Positions 6,532-7,691 of a DNA stretch of 7,691 bases are shown one piece after another. Position 1 is the first letter of the stretch. Every line of letters begins with the position of its first letter. A model generated the notes under the pieces. It had not been told where the DNA came from, made no database searches, and saw nothing but the letters and a program-made list of their open reading frames with translations. The position numbers were made by a program, and so were the translations under genes. Source of the stretch: Deltaproteobacteria bacterium (GTDB lineage Bacteria > Desulfobacterota > Desulfobulbia > Desulfobulbales > BM004); NCBI GenBank assembly GCA_019312685.1, contig JAFDCR010000182.1, forward strand, positions 1-7,691. The letters run 5' to 3'.

Positions 6532-6967
6532 AATTGGTAATGGACGTTATGCGCTGGAGACCAACCAGATCGTTGAGATTGTCCCTCTTGTCAAATTGAA
6601 GAAAATTCCCACAACCCAGGCCTATGTTTCAGGCCTTATGAATTATCGGGGAAAAGGTGTGCCCGTTATAGATCTGTGCCAGCTTATAGAAAACACCCCC
6701 TGGGAGGATACCTTCAGCACCCGGATCGTTATAATCAACTATCCTTTAAAAAACAAAGGAGACAGACCTTTAGGGTTAATAGCAGGCAATGTAACAGAAA
6801 CCGTGAGAACCAGGCTGAGCAAACCTCCTCCAACCGGCGTTTTCATGGATTCATCCCTTTATGATAGCGAAGAAGCCCCGGAAACCACTGATATGATTCA
6901 ATGGTTCGACATAAAGAAAATGCTGCCTGAAGAGAAAATAACCCTGTTGTTTGAAGAAGAAGAATAG
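6512..6967 (+). CDS. wspB: CheW-like coupling protein, WspB-like
   Basis: This 151-residue cytoplasmic adaptor has one CheW domain, which links receptor tips to a CheA-type kinase. MLLLLFEIGNGRYALETNQIVEIVP at the start and YVSGLMNYRGKGVPVIDLC (about 46-64) are the CheW core signatures. TRIVIINYP, LGLIAGNVTETV and the end IQWFDIKKMLPEE follow the WspB pattern. ATG 6512 overlaps the end of the receptor gene by 20 bases and gives a proper CheW N-terminus. A GTG at 6476 in the same frame would add twelve residues not expected in CheW. GGA at 6501-6503 is a weak ribosome binding site, so translational coupling with the receptor is likely. The chain ends in an acidic run (EEEE). In Wsp systems a second CheW (WspD) usually follows, so the two couplers need not be interchangeable. 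Confidence 0.88.
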   Translation: MLLLLFEIGNGRYALETNQIVEIVPLVKLKKIPTTQAYVSGLMNYRGKGVPVIDLCQLIENTPWEDTFSTRIVIINYPLKNKGDRPLGLIAGNVTETVRTRLSKPPPTGVFMDSSLYDSEEAPETTDMIQWFDIKKMLPEEKITLLFEEEE

Positions 6968-6994
6968 AAAAGGGATTATTTTTTATAAAACAAT

Positions 6995-7691
6995 ATGTCC
7001 GACTTTGAAATAGCATCAATTCTTCAGAATGCAATAGGTCTGAAAGTCACTTCCATTGGGATAAACGCTCTCAACCGCTCTGTTCAGAAAAGGATGACGG
7101 CGTTATCCATGAGTGACAAGAGTACCTACGTTGATAAATTAAAGTCATCTTCCCGCGAATTAAAGGAGTTGATCGAAGAGGTTATTATTCCTGAAACGTG
7201 GTTCTACCGCGATCAGGAACCGTTCAAAGCCATAAGACGATACCTTGTCAACCAGTGGGTTCCGAAGCACAAGTATAAACTGTTCAAGGTCCTGAGCGCT
7301 CCTTGTTCCTCTGGTGAAGAACCATACTCCCTGGCCATGACCCTTTTAAATTCAGAATTAGCACCTGATAAGTTTAAAGTTATTGGAGTTGATATCAGCC
7401 GCCGCTCAATTGACAAGGCCCGGAAAGGCATTTATTCGGAACATTCCTTCCGGGGAACAGACCTAGTATTTCAGACAAGATTTTTCAAAAAAAATAACAG
7501 TTCATTTATATTAGACGGGAAAATCCGTGAAAAAGTGCAGTTCTACTGTGGTAACATTTTAGACAATAGTTTTATGGATGGACTGGGATTGTTTGATGTT
7601 ATCTTTTTCCGGAACGTTCTAATCTATTTCGACACTCTTGCCAGGCACAAGGCAATAGCAACCCTTTATAAACTACTTACTGACGACGGAA
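6995..7691 (+). CDS. wspC: CheR-type receptor methyltransferase, WspC-like (partial, 3' end outside)
   Basis: The frame runs from ATG 6995 to the window edge without a stop (232 complete codons). CheR enzymes transfer methyl groups from S-adenosylmethionine to receptor glutamates. The N-terminal helical domain (1-60) is followed by ETWFYRD (67-73), equivalent to the CheR ETxFFR motif. Next come the SAM-binding loop SAPCSSGEEPYS (101-112) with E108/E109, GVDIS with D133 at the end of the second strand, and IFFRNVLIYFD (203-213). The Cys of the usual FCRN motif is Phe here (F205). SAPCSSGEEPYSLAM is close to the WspC version of the loop. Pseudomonas WspC carries a C-terminal TPR region, which would lie beyond the window. 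The start is fixed by a TAA in frame at 6986-6988. No good Shine-Dalgarno lies within 15 bases of it; AAGGGA at 6970-6975 is about 19 bases away. The gap after wspB is 27 bases, so it belongs to the same operon. Confidence 0.9.
   Translation, partial: MSDFEIASILQNAIGLKVTSIGINALNRSVQKRMTALSMSDKSTYVDKLKSSSRELKELIEEVIIPETWFYRDQEPFKAIRRYLVNQWVPKHKYKLFKVLSAPCSSGEEPYSLAMTLLNSELAPDKFKVIGVDISRRSIDKARKGIYSEHSFRGTDLVFQTRFFKKNNSSFILDGKIREKVQFYCGNILDNSFMDGLGLFDVIFFRNVLIYFDTLARHKAIATLYKLLTDDG

Overview
The window reads as chromosomal DNA of a Gram-negative bacterium. It looks most like the former Deltaproteobacteria (Desulfobacterota); this is an inference from the two-CW zinc-ribbon-like protein, the glycosyltransferase type and the codon use, not from a marker gene. 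Genes are densely packed, no stretch over 300 bases lacks a gene, and there are no rRNA or tRNA genes, CRISPR arrays or complete insertion sequences.

Left part (1-1988, plus strand). A full-length umuC (error-prone Y-family polymerase, catalytic subunit of Pol V) starts 6 bases after the stop of an upstream frame whose last nine codons are visible, possibly umuD. It is followed by a small DNA-binding protein that joins an XRE-type helix-turn-helix to a Cys-rich 'two-CW' domain, and by an unrecognised 61-residue acidic-tailed protein that probably shares its transcript.

Middle (1989-4691). The short gap at 1989-2068 carries what looks like a decayed start of a REP-associated (IS200-like) transposase with its upstream motif. 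A 76-residue DUF4177-like protein lies on the minus strand. A family 2 glycosyltransferase and asnS (asparaginyl-tRNA synthetase) follow on the plus strand, each after an AT-rich leader.

Right part (4692-7691). A good sigma-70-type promoter precedes three genes in the order MCP, CheW, CheR. The MCP signalling domain, the short CheW and the CheR sequence resemble WspA, WspB and WspC of the Pseudomonas Wsp surface-sensing system, in the same order. In that system the receptor complex (WspA, WspB, WspD) controls the kinase WspE, which activates the diguanylate cyclase WspR; WspC and WspF set receptor methylation. The window ends inside the CheR gene, so the kinase, methylesterase and output genes are predicted downstream but not seen. 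This locus is the most interesting part of the window.
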